DNA of 7,841 nucleotides, taken from Desulfobacteraceae bacterium (GTDB lineage Bacteria; Desulfobacterota; Desulfobacteria; Desulfobacterales; BuS5). The DNA is taken from the NCBI GenBank assembly GCA_030642865.1, contig DAOWMW010000055.1, positions 1 to 7,841 on the forward strand, in the 5' to 3' direction. A model generated the notes under the pieces. That model worked only from the letters and a program-made list of their open reading frames with translations. It searched no databases and had not been told where the DNA came from. Made by a program: the position numbers and the translations under genes. Shown here one piece after another: positions 1 to 6,542 of this stretch (within the stretch, counting starts at the first letter, position 1; every line of letters starts with the position of its first letter).

Positions 1-78
1 AAAAGGATTTAATAATTATCCTACATATTTTTAACTTGTTCAGCCAAACTCTCAAGATTTGCATGGAGGAAAACAGTT

Positions 79-1536
79 ATGGTTGGTATCCGTTCATATG
101 GGGCATATATACCCCGTTATCGCTTAAACCGGATAAAAATTTTTGAGGCCATGGGTTGGCTCAATTCGGCTACGATTGGTCTGGCAAAGGGTGAAAAAGC
201 AGTGGCCAATGCAGATGAGGACAGCATTACCATGGCTGTAGCTGCCGGAATAAACTGCGTGGGAAATATTGATCGCACAAAGTTAGACGGTGTCTATTTC
301 GGTTCCACATCAATGCCTTTTCAGGAAAGGCAAAATGCAGGTATTATAGCAACTGCCCTGGGAATGAAGGAAGGTGTAAGATCCATCGATTTTTCAGGGT
401 CATTAAGATCCGGAACATCTGCACTTATGGCCGCCATTGATGCTGTGGGTTCAGGAGGCTCAAAGAATATGCTCGCCTGCGCCGCAGACTGCCGTCTTGG
501 AAAAATGGGAAGTCCCCAGGAGATGCTCTTTGGTGATGCTGGAGCATCTTTTATGGTGAGTGATGAAGATGTAATTGCTGAATTTAAAGGTTCATATACC
601 CTAACCTGTGATTTTGGAGATCATGTCCGCGGAAGATATTCAAAGTTCGACCGCCAGTGGGAAGACCGCTGGATCAGGGATATGGGATATGGAAAAATGA
701 TTCCCAAAGCCATTAACGGCCTTTTGGAAAAGTATAAAATCAAAATAGATGACTTTTCCAAAATTGTCTATTCCTGCCATTATGGAGCTGAACGAAAAAA
801 AATAAATAAAACACTTGGTATAGCTCCTGAAAAGGTTCAGGATATATTAATGAATGAAATCGGTGAGATGGGTTCTCCCCAAACCCTTGTCATGCTGGCA
901 AACGCCCTTGACTCTGCCAGTCCAGGGGACAAAATACTTGTTGTAAGCTATGGAAGCGGCTGCGATGCCCTGTTTTTTGAAGTTACAGATAAAATAAATG
1001 GCTTAAAAAATATTAAAGGGGTTGCGGATAGTCTGGCTGACAAGGCTGAGCTGAGCCATTATGCGAAATATCTGGCATGGAGACAGATTATCCCCATCGA
1101 TACAGGAATCAGGGGCGAAGAAGAATTACCCAGCCGATGGTCATTCCTGTGGAGATCGAACAGGGCGGCCTTGAGCTTTTGCGGAAGCAGATGCACTAAA
1201 TGCGGGACCCCACAGTTTCCACCCCAAAGGGTATGTGTTAAACCCTCATGCGGAGCCATAGATGAGATGGAGGAGTATAATTTTTCTGACAAAATTGCCA
1301 GGATAGGAAGCTTTACAGGGGACAATCTTGCAGCCTCCATGAATCCTCCGCAGATTTACGGAAACCTGTTCATAGAGGGGGGGGGGAAGGTAATGATGAA
1401 TTTTACTGATTGCGATCTTGATTCCATTAAAGTTGGAATGCATCTCCGTTTTACTTTCCGAATCAAACATATGGATAAAAGAAGGGATATAGTCAGATAT
1501 TTCTGGAAAGCTGTACCCATAAAGGAGGAGACTTAA
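79..1536 (+). CDS. HMG-CoA synthase-fold protein fused to a C-terminal DUF35 zinc-ribbon/OB domain; probable thiolase partner
   Basis: The 485-residue protein has two parts. Residues 1 to about 350 follow the HMG-CoA synthase/KAS III thiolase fold: the N-terminus MVGIRSYGAYIPRYRL is typical of archaeal-type HMG-CoA synthases, His234 (SCHYGAERKK) lies at the catalytic His position, and YGSGCDALFF (291-300) matches the YGSG loop. Residues about 350-485 are DUF35: a rubredoxin-like zinc ribbon (C372, C375, C386, C391; CTKCGTPQFPPQRVC) followed by an OB fold. By eye the HMGCS catalytic Glu is Thr77 (STSMP) and the nucleophilic Cys is Leu109 (SLRSGT), so authentic HMG-CoA synthesis is unlikely. 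In archaea, separate thiolase, HMGCS and DUF35 proteins form one complex; DUF35 binds CoA. Here two are fused and the thiolase gene starts one base after the stop, so a complex with it is the likely role. Start: GGAGG at 65-69 lies 9 bases before the ATG. Cytosolic; no signal peptide or membrane segment. Confidence 0.93.
   Translation: MVGIRSYGAYIPRYRLNRIKIFEAMGWLNSATIGLAKGEKAVANADEDSITMAVAAGINCVGNIDRTKLDGVYFGSTSMPFQERQNAGIIATALGMKEGVRSIDFSGSLRSGTSALMAAIDAVGSGGSKNMLACAADCRLGKMGSPQEMLFGDAGASFMVSDEDVIAEFKGSYTLTCDFGDHVRGRYSKFDRQWEDRWIRDMGYGKMIPKAINGLLEKYKIKIDDFSKIVYSCHYGAERKKINKTLGIAPEKVQDILMNEIGEMGSPQTLVMLANALDSASPGDKILVVSYGSGCDALFFEVTDKINGLKNIKGVADSLADKAELSHYAKYLAWRQIIPIDTGIRGEEELPSRWSFLWRSNRAALSFCGSRCTKCGTPQFPPQRVCVKPSCGAIDEMEEYNFSDKIARIGSFTGDNLAASMNPPQIYGNLFIEGGGKVMMNFTDCDLDSIKVGMHLRFTFRIKHMDKRRDIVRYFWKAVPIKEET
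1377..1386 (+). repeat. Ten-G homopolymer inside the DUF35/OB domain
   Basis: Ten consecutive G bases encode the end of Glu433 and Gly434-Gly436 (IEGGGK) of the HMGCS-like/DUF35 protein. The frame is intact as given. Tracts of this length are prone to slippage in cells and to miscounting by sequencers; a one-base change would truncate the OB fold and uncouple the downstream thiolase start. Confidence 0.9.
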
Positions 1537-1537
1537 G

Positions 1538-2740
1538 ATGGCTGCTGGAATCAAAGATAAGGTTGCGATACTCGGTATGGGCTGCTCAAAGTTTGGAGAG
1601 CGCTGGGATATGGGGATCGAAGATCTGATTCTCGAGTCATTTCTGGCATGCGTTAAAAACGCAGGAATAGAAAAAAAAGATATTGATGCATGCTGGATGG
1701 GACTATATTTTGATGAAATAAGTGGTGGTAAATCAGGCATTACAGTATCTTCCACCCTTAAACTCCCTTTTATTCCAATTACCCGCGTGGAAAATAAATG
1801 TGCGACAGGAACCGAAGCATTCAGGGGCGCATGTTATGCTGTGGCATCAGGGGCCTATGACATGTGTCTGGCAGTAGGTGTAGAAAAATTAAAGGATACA
1901 GGCTTCGGCGGACTTCCAGGAGGTGGAACAGACGGACAAATAGACGTTTTACTCGGAGCGGACAGAACCGCTCCAGGCGCTTTTGCCCAGCTGGCTTCGG
2001 CGTATGAGGCTGCATATAATATCCCCATGAAAAAAATTAAAGAGGCCATGGCACATATTTCATGGAAAAGCCATCAGAACGGGTCTAAAAATCCCCTGGC
2101 ACATTTGAGGAACACACCTTCTGTGGAAAAAATTCTCAATGCACCCATGATCGCATATCCATCGGGCCTGTTCGACTGCTGCGGAGTCAGCGACGGGGCT
2201 GCTGCTGCCATTGTTACTACCCCTGAAATAGCTAAAAGAATAAAAAAAAATCAGGAAATTATTTACGTAAAATCTCTTCAGATAGCATGCAGTTCTGGAG
2301 AAGAAGCAATGTATACGGACTGGGACGGAGCCAGTATTCTAACCACATCAAAAGCTGCGGAAAAAGCTTATAAGGAAGCAGGAATAACCAACCCCCGTGA
2401 AGAGATCAGCATGATGGAGGTTCATGATTGTTTCTCCATAACCGAGCTTGTTACCATGGAAGATCTTCAAATATCTCCAAGAGGGGGGGCAGTAGATGAC
2501 GTATTAAACGGTTTTTTTGACCTGGACGGAAGTGTACCCTGCCAAACAGACGGAGGACTCAAATGTTTTGGTCATCCCATTGGCGCATCCGGCATAAGGA
2601 TGCTTTATGAGATGTATAATCAGCTTCAGGGAAAATGGCCTGAGGAGAGACAGGTGAAAAATCCAAAATACGGCTTAACGCACAACCTTGGGGGGTTCCC
2701 CAATCGAAATGTTGTGAGCGTATCAATCATAGGAAAATAA
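1538..2740 (+). CDS. SCP-x-type thiolase (3-ketoacyl-CoA thiolase/acetyl-CoA acetyltransferase family)
   Basis: A complete 400-residue thiolase. The nucleophilic Cys88 lies in NKCATGTEA, the EVHDCF motif (294-299) supplies His296 and Cys298, and GHPIGASG (345-352) supplies His346. The C-terminal loop is HNLGG (382-386), not the CxGGG of FadA/PhaA-type thiolases; this, with HDCF, marks the SCP-x/archaeal-type branch (family knowledge). Such enzymes cleave 3-ketoacyl-CoA with CoA; mammalian SCP-x also acts on 2-methyl-3-ketoacyl-CoA, releasing propionyl-CoA. Related thiolases work with a DUF35 partner, such as BbsB with BbsA in anaerobic toluene degradation and the archaeal acetoacetyl-CoA thiolase. 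The gene begins one base after the previous stop and its ribosome site AAAGGAGGAG (1521-1530) lies in the end of that gene, so the two are translationally linked. All catalytic residues are present, so this is presumably the active subunit of the pair. Thiolysis or condensation direction cannot be told from sequence. Confidence 0.95.
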   Translation: MAAGIKDKVAILGMGCSKFGERWDMGIEDLILESFLACVKNAGIEKKDIDACWMGLYFDEISGGKSGITVSSTLKLPFIPITRVENKCATGTEAFRGACYAVASGAYDMCLAVGVEKLKDTGFGGLPGGGTDGQIDVLLGADRTAPGAFAQLASAYEAAYNIPMKKIKEAMAHISWKSHQNGSKNPLAHLRNTPSVEKILNAPMIAYPSGLFDCCGVSDGAAAAIVTTPEIAKRIKKNQEIIYVKSLQIACSSGEEAMYTDWDGASILTTSKAAEKAYKEAGITNPREEISMMEVHDCFSITELVTMEDLQISPRGGAVDDVLNGFFDLDGSVPCQTDGGLKCFGHPIGASGIRMLYEMYNQLQGKWPEERQVKNPKYGLTHNLGGFPNRNVVSVSIIGK

Positions 2741-2741
2741 A

Positions 2742-2756
2742 TAGTAACTATTCAGC
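2742..2756. repeat. Short intergenic repeat, copy 1 (TAGTAACTATTCAGC)
   Basis: This 15-base sequence is repeated exactly at 6470-6484. Both copies are intergenic, sit shortly after a stop codon and lie 58-70 bases before the next start codon. The first nine bases form a small dyad (TAGT-A-ACTA). It may be an operator or the edge of an interspersed repeat; the sequence alone does not decide. Confidence 0.7.
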
Positions 2757-2785
2757 TGCACTGGTTTAAGGGTCACAACAGGTAT

Positions 2786-2800
2786 TGGCTGGATAGTTGC
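2786..2800 (+). promoter_or_regulatory. Possible sigma-54 (-24/-12) promoter before the hydratase gene
   Basis: TGGCTGGATAGTTGC has the sigma-54 GG and GC elements at the correct spacing (consensus TGGCACG-N4-TTGC) and differs at two consensus positions. Transcription would start near 2811-2812, only about 15 bases before GTG 2827 and just ahead of the ribosome site, which is a very short leader. No enhancer-binding regulator is encoded in the window. Weak call. Confidence 0.25.
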
Positions 2801-2813
2801 ACCAAAACATAAC

Positions 2814-2820
2814 AAAGGAG
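2814..2820 (+). promoter_or_regulatory. Ribosome binding site that fixes the hydratase start at GTG 2827
   Basis: AAAGGAG ends 6 bases before GTG 2827. A longer in-frame reading from TTG 2797 would place this site inside the coding sequence, leave the TTG without a usable Shine-Dalgarno, and add ten residues upstream of the usual family N-terminus. GTG 2827 is therefore preferred. Confidence 0.75.
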
Positions 2821-2826
2821 CCTGCT

Positions 2827-3609
2827 GTGGATTATCAGACTATCATATACGAAATAAAGGAGAATGTAGGCTGGATAACATTAAACAGGCCGGACGTACT
2901 AAATGCCCAAAACGATACTGTGCGAAAAGAACTTACAGATGCAGTGAATAAGGCAAAGGTCGATGATAATGTTCGTGTTCTGGTTATAACAGGAGCAGGT
3001 GATAAGGCTTTTAGTGCCGGAGCCGACATTACCATGTTCCCCTCAATGACCTCAGCCGCTGCCATCGATATGTTCAAGGGTGAAAAAAGGGCTGTTCAGA
3101 CCATAAGAGAACTTCTTAAACCTGTGGTGGCCATGGTAAATGGTCTTGCCCTGGGCGGAGGATGTGAACTGGCCATGGCTTGCGACATTATAATAGCCAC
3201 GGAAGATGCCAAATTCGGGCAACCCGAAATAAATGTGGGAATAATACCAGGGGGCGGGGGGAGTCAGATATTAACACGCCTTGTGGGAGAAAAAAAAGCA
3301 AAGGAGCTTATAATGACAGGAGGTTTTCTTTCAGCACAGGAAGCCCTCGGTCTTGGCCTTGTAAATAAAATTGTTCCCAGAAATGAACTCAAACCAACAG
3401 TTGAAAAAATTGTAAATAAAATAAAAAGCAAATCTCCTGTAATTTTAAAATTGGGAAAAATTGCCGTTAATAAAGCTCTTGAAACTTCATTGTCAGTGGG
3501 GCTTGAAAGCGAAAAAGAACTTTTTGCCATGTGCTTTGGAACCAAAGATCAAAAAGAAGGTGCAAATGCATTTTTGGAAAAACGAAAACCTGATTTTACA
3601 GGAGAATAA
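2827..3609 (+). CDS. Enoyl-CoA hydratase (crotonase family)
   Basis: Starting at GTG 2827 the protein has 260 residues, the normal length for single-domain crotonases. It hydrates a trans-2-enoyl-CoA to a 3-hydroxyacyl-CoA. Both hydratase glutamates are present: Glu114 in GGGCELAMACD and Glu134 in FGQPEINVG, matching Glu144 and Glu164 of rat mitochondrial crotonase. The oxyanion-hole elements are the SAGAD loop (63-67) and GGG (110-112). Having both glutamates argues for a hydratase over an isomerase, decarboxylase or ring-opening member. The C-terminus (EGANAFLEKRKPDF) is also typical. The next gene, 36 bases downstream, encodes the dehydrogenase for the following step, so the two probably act in sequence. 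Chain length and branching of the substrate cannot be read from the sequence; methylglutaconyl-CoA hydratases belong to the same superfamily and are not excluded. Cytosolic. Confidence 0.95.
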   Translation: MDYQTIIYEIKENVGWITLNRPDVLNAQNDTVRKELTDAVNKAKVDDNVRVLVITGAGDKAFSAGADITMFPSMTSAAAIDMFKGEKRAVQTIRELLKPVVAMVNGLALGGGCELAMACDIIIATEDAKFGQPEINVGIIPGGGGSQILTRLVGEKKAKELIMTGGFLSAQEALGLGLVNKIVPRNELKPTVEKIVNKIKSKSPVILKLGKIAVNKALETSLSVGLESEKELFAMCFGTKDQKEGANAFLEKRKPDFTGE

Positions 3610-3645
3610 AGTAAAAAGATACCGGATATTTATGGAGAGTAGATA

Positions 3646-4797
3646 ATGACTGCTGACAAGATTAAAACAGTTGCCGTTTTAGGTGCCGGAGATATGGGCC
3701 ACGGCATCGCCGAAGTTGCCCTTATTGCAGGATATAAGGTTATTTTAAGGGACATAAAGGATGAATTTGTTCAAAAAGGAGCAAAACGGATAAATGAAAG
3801 TCTCGCAAAACTGGTAAAAAAAGGGAAAGTCTCTGAAGAACATTTTGAAAAAATAAAAACAGAACTTCTTATACCATGCGTTGATTTGGCAGATGCTGTA
3901 AAAACTGCTGATCTGGTAATAGAAGTTATCCCTGAAATTCTCGAGTTAAAAAAAGAAATCTTCAAACAGATTGACCAGTACGCTCCTGAACATGCAATAC
4001 TTGCCACAAATACTTCATCCATATCAATTACAGATATTGCCTCAGCTACAAAAAAACCTGACAGGGTCACGGGGCTCCACTTTTTTAATCCTGTGGTGAT
4101 CATGAAGCTTGTGGAAGTTATAAAAGCAGAAAAAACATCAGAAGAAACAATGAAAGCAGGTTATGATTTTTGTTTGAAAATTAACAAAATCCCTGTTCGG
4201 GTAGAAAAAGATGTTCCCGGGTTTCTGGTAAATCGTGTTAATGCGCCGGCCCATGTCCTGCGAGGCTGTACCATTGATCAGGGGATAGCCACCCCAGAAG
4301 AAATTGAGGCTGTAATGAGAAAAACAGGCATCCCCATGGGACCCTTTGAGCTCCTCGATTTTGTGGGTCTCGATGTTCACAGACATGTTTTATTGTATTA
4401 TGCCGAAAATTTACATCCGGAATATAAACCTTACAGATTACTTGATGAAAAAATAAATGCAGGAAATTACGGGAAAAAAACCGGAAAAGGTTTTTTTGAC
4501 TGGTCCAATGGAAGACCTGAAATAGACCTCTTGAAAGCAACAGACAAATTTGATCCTGCGGATGTTACCGCTGTTCAGATCAATGAAGCACTAAAGCTGG
4601 TTGAAATGGGGGTTTGTAAAATTGATGATATAGATAAAGCGCTGCTGAATGCATCAGCTTTAAAAGAAGGACCCATGGCAGCTGCACGAAAAATAAAACC
4701 GGTAAATCTTGCAAAGCGGCTTGAAGGGCTTTCAAAAAAATTCAATAAGGAGATTTTCAAGCCGGTTAAAATGATAGTAGAAGGAACATACAGGTAG
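3646..4797 (+). CDS. 3-hydroxyacyl-CoA dehydrogenase, NAD-dependent, with a second C-terminal domain
   Basis: It oxidises a 3-hydroxyacyl-CoA to the 3-ketoacyl-CoA with NAD+. The N-terminal Rossmann domain has GAGDMG at 13-18 and an acidic Asp36 after the second strand, as expected for NAD(H). The catalytic pair is His145 (GLHFFNPV) and Glu157 (KLVEVI), 12 residues apart as in the human enzyme (His158/Glu170). The first C-terminal helical domain covers about 188-286 (DVPGFLVNR, then GKKTGKGFFDW). At 383 residues it is roughly 100 longer than simple single-domain enzymes: about 305-370 resembles a second, degenerate 3HCDH C-terminal domain (NEALKLVEMGVCKIDDIDKA). That arrangement is known in FadB-type and archaeal enzymes, but no crotonase domain is fused here; the separate hydratase just upstream fills that role. 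Start: GGAG at 3634-3637, 8 bases before the ATG, with the Rossmann motif at the usual distance. Confidence 0.95.
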   Translation: MTADKIKTVAVLGAGDMGHGIAEVALIAGYKVILRDIKDEFVQKGAKRINESLAKLVKKGKVSEEHFEKIKTELLIPCVDLADAVKTADLVIEVIPEILELKKEIFKQIDQYAPEHAILATNTSSISITDIASATKKPDRVTGLHFFNPVVIMKLVEVIKAEKTSEETMKAGYDFCLKINKIPVRVEKDVPGFLVNRVNAPAHVLRGCTIDQGIATPEEIEAVMRKTGIPMGPFELLDFVGLDVHRHVLLYYAENLHPEYKPYRLLDEKINAGNYGKKTGKGFFDWSNGRPEIDLLKATDKFDPADVTAVQINEALKLVEMGVCKIDDIDKALLNASALKEGPMAAARKIKPVNLAKRLEGLSKKFNKEIFKPVKMIVEGTYR

Positions 4798-4811
4798 AAA
4801 ATGTTGTATTA

Positions 4812-4864
4812 AGGGCTCGCGCAAAAATAACTTAAAATTGCCAATTTATTTTTGTGCGAACCCT
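4812..4864. repeat. Imperfect 19-base inverted repeat between dehydrogenase and carboxyltransferase genes
   Basis: The left arm is 4812-4830 and the right arm 4846-4864, separated by 15 bases. Of 19 positions 17 pair by Watson-Crick rules, one is G-U in the transcript and one is a C-A mismatch. No U-run follows the right arm, so it is a poor intrinsic terminator. The right arm ends one base before the AAGGAGG ribosome site of the next gene. The left arm plus four bases resembles 7772-7794 near the window end (20 of 23 identical), so this looks like a member of an interspersed repeat family (inference). A folded transcript could affect translation of the next gene or protect upstream mRNA. Confidence 0.8.
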
Positions 4865-4871
4865 AAGGAGG
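4864..4871 (+). promoter_or_regulatory. Ribosome binding site that fixes the carboxyltransferase start at ATG 4881
   Basis: TAAGGAGG, a near-perfect Shine-Dalgarno, ends 9 bases before ATG 4881. An upstream in-frame GTG at 4854 would start within the inverted repeat and read through this ribosome site, giving nine additional residues (RTLRRLKR region) with no family counterpart. ATG 4881 is clearly better. Confidence 0.85.
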
Positions 4872-4880
4872 CTAAAAAGA

Positions 4881-6452
4881 ATGAGTGCCAAGCAGGAAAA
4901 AAAGGGTTATGAAGTAATATATAAAGAATATCAGGATAAAAGAAATAAAGTATTAAATATGGGTGGTGAAAAGGCCATCAAAAAACAGCATGACAGTGGA
5001 AAGCTCACTGCAAGGGAGCGGCTGGAATATTTTTTTGATGATGGAGAGTACAATGAAATCGGTCTTTTTATTGAACACAGAACCACGGCATTCGGGCTTG
5101 ATAAAAAGGAAATTCCTGCAGAAGCTGTTATTGTCGCCTTTGGTAAGGTTGAGGGACGCCAGGTCATGGCGGCTGCCGAGGATTTTACCACAATGGCGGG
5201 GACTTTCGGGGAATACCATGGGAAAAAATTTTCCGAAGCCATTACAATGGCAAAAGATATGGGAATTCCCTTTGTGGGTTTAAACGATTCCGGCGGAGCA
5301 AGGCTGCAAGAGGGTATGGATACACTGCAAAGTTATGCATGGCTCTTTAAATCACAGATCCTGGCATCCGGAATTATCCCCCAGATTGCCCTGATCATGG
5401 GGCCATGTCTGGGAGGCCAGGCTTATCATCCGATTATGCAGGATTTTATAATCCAATGCAAAGATACAGGTTTTATGGGTATAGCAAGTCCGGCGTTTGT
5501 AAAAACTCAGCTGGGGCAGGACATATCTTTAAAAGACCTTTGCGGAGTAGATGCCCATGGCAAAAAATCAGGCCAGACCCACCTGGTGGGTGATGATGAT
5601 GAAGATGCCCTTGACAAGGCAAAAAAAATCTTGAGCTTTTTACCATCCAATAACAAAGAAAAACCTCCGGTCATCAAAACCGAAGATAACCCTGACCGTA
5701 TATGTGAAAAACTCGATACAGTAGCCCCTGAGCAGGCTTTCAGAGCCTTTGATATGCACGATGTTATTAACGAAATAGTCGATAATGGTGATTTCCTTGA
5801 ATTTTTACCAAATTTTGCCAAAAATGTAATAATCGGTTTTGGACGTTTTAACGGTCGGAGTGCAGGTATTATTGCCAACCAGCCTAAATTTAAGGGTGGA
5901 GTCCTCGATTGTGATGTATCAGACAAAGTGGCAAGGTTTATACGCTTTTGCGACCTGTTCGGCATTCCCCTTATAAATATGCACGACACACCAGGCTATT
6001 TAATCGGTCCCGAGCAGGAATGGCGCGGAATTTTAAGGCATGGTGCAAAAATGCTTTACTCATACATAGAATCGACTGTACCCAAAATCACCATTATTTT
6101 AAGAAAATCCTATGCAGGAGCATATACAGGGATGTGCTGCAAGGATACAGGGGCAGACCTGGTTTATGCATGGCCCCTTGCCAGAGTCAGCATTGTAGGC
6201 GGCGCCACTGCTGCAAGTATTATTTTCGCGAAGGAAATAAAAAATGCGGATGATCCTGAACAGATGAAGATCAAACGTATTAAAGAATATGAAAAGGAAT
6301 TTGAAAACCCCTACGAAGCTGCAAAACGGGGATATATTGATGATGTAATCATGCCCAGAGATACAAGAAAAGTTATTAACCGTTCCCTGGATATGCTGAC
6401 AAATAAAACTGTTGCAAGACCTTATAGAAAATATTCTAATATTAACTTGTAA
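4881..6452 (+). CDS. Acyl-CoA carboxyltransferase (propionyl-/methylmalonyl-CoA carboxylase beta family)
   Basis: From ATG 4881 the protein has 523 residues, the usual size for the two-crotonase-domain carboxyltransferase. The N-terminal half has TARERLEYFFDDG (43-55), LNDSGGARLQEG (134-145) and GPCLGGQAY (174-182). The C-terminal half has GGVLDCDVSDKVARFIRFCD (339-358), DTPGYLIG (369-376) and RKSYAGAYTGM (408-418), ending PYRKYSNINL. Family members move a carboxyl group between carboxybiotin and an acyl-CoA, as carboxylases or as subunits of Na+-pumping decarboxylases. No biotin carboxylase, biotin carrier or membrane decarboxylase subunit is encoded here, so partners must lie elsewhere. Two active-site regions deviate from propionyl-CoA carboxylase: GAKGAV is GGATAA (440-445) and the specificity-determining Asp of GGAYDVM is Thr416. 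Substrate is therefore uncertain: propionyl-CoA, methylmalonyl-CoA or an alkylmalonyl-CoA are candidates. The inverted repeat directly upstream may influence its translation. Confidence 0.93.
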   Translation: MSAKQEKKGYEVIYKEYQDKRNKVLNMGGEKAIKKQHDSGKLTARERLEYFFDDGEYNEIGLFIEHRTTAFGLDKKEIPAEAVIVAFGKVEGRQVMAAAEDFTTMAGTFGEYHGKKFSEAITMAKDMGIPFVGLNDSGGARLQEGMDTLQSYAWLFKSQILASGIIPQIALIMGPCLGGQAYHPIMQDFIIQCKDTGFMGIASPAFVKTQLGQDISLKDLCGVDAHGKKSGQTHLVGDDDEDALDKAKKILSFLPSNNKEKPPVIKTEDNPDRICEKLDTVAPEQAFRAFDMHDVINEIVDNGDFLEFLPNFAKNVIIGFGRFNGRSAGIIANQPKFKGGVLDCDVSDKVARFIRFCDLFGIPLINMHDTPGYLIGPEQEWRGILRHGAKMLYSYIESTVPKITIILRKSYAGAYTGMCCKDTGADLVYAWPLARVSIVGGATAASIIFAKEIKNADDPEQMKIKRIKEYEKEFENPYEAAKRGYIDDVIMPRDTRKVINRSLDMLTNKTVARPYRKYSNINL

Positions 6453-6469
6453 TATTTATGAAAAAAAAG

Positions 6470-6484
6470 TAGTAACTATTCAGC
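6470..6484. repeat. Short intergenic repeat, copy 2 (TAGTAACTATTCAGC)
   Basis: Exact copy of 2742-2756, located between the carboxyltransferase and racemase genes, 58 bases before the racemase ATG. The bases just after it (6486-6500, TATTTTGTGCCCTAA) resemble the right arm of the 4812-4864 inverted repeat with small deletions, which hints that the two elements may belong to one repeat family. That hint is weak. Confidence 0.7.
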
Positions 6485-6542
6485 ATATTTTGTGCCCTAA
6501 ATAATTTTCGCAAAATCTATATAAAAGTAAAAGGAGATAATT

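Noticed and set aside
4..22. Small dyad AGGAT-N9-ATCCT in the leader as an operator.
   Set aside because: Five-base arms in AT-rich DNA are expected by chance, and no second copy of the dyad is seen in the window.
1246..1755. Reading frame of 169 codons on the minus strand across the first two genes.
   Set aside because: It lies wholly opposite two strongly supported genes, has no ribosome site of note and no recognisable protein features; shadow frame.
79..3609. Mevalonate-type or reversed leucine route: thiolase plus HMG-CoA synthase plus methylglutaconyl-CoA hydratase plus a decarboxylating carboxyltransferase.
   Set aside because: Gene order is tempting, but the HMGCS catalytic Cys and Glu positions appear substituted (Leu109, Thr77), and the racemase and dehydrogenase have no role in that route. 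Not supported as a functional claim.
4854..4880. N-terminal extension of the carboxyltransferase from GTG 4854.
   Set aside because: It starts inside the inverted repeat and translates through a near-perfect ribosome site that serves ATG 4881.
6504..6516. Dyad ATTTT-CGC-AAAAT upstream of the racemase gene as a regulator site or promoter part.
   Set aside because: Very AT-rich short arms, no matching -35/-10 pair with proper spacing nearby, and no repetition elsewhere.
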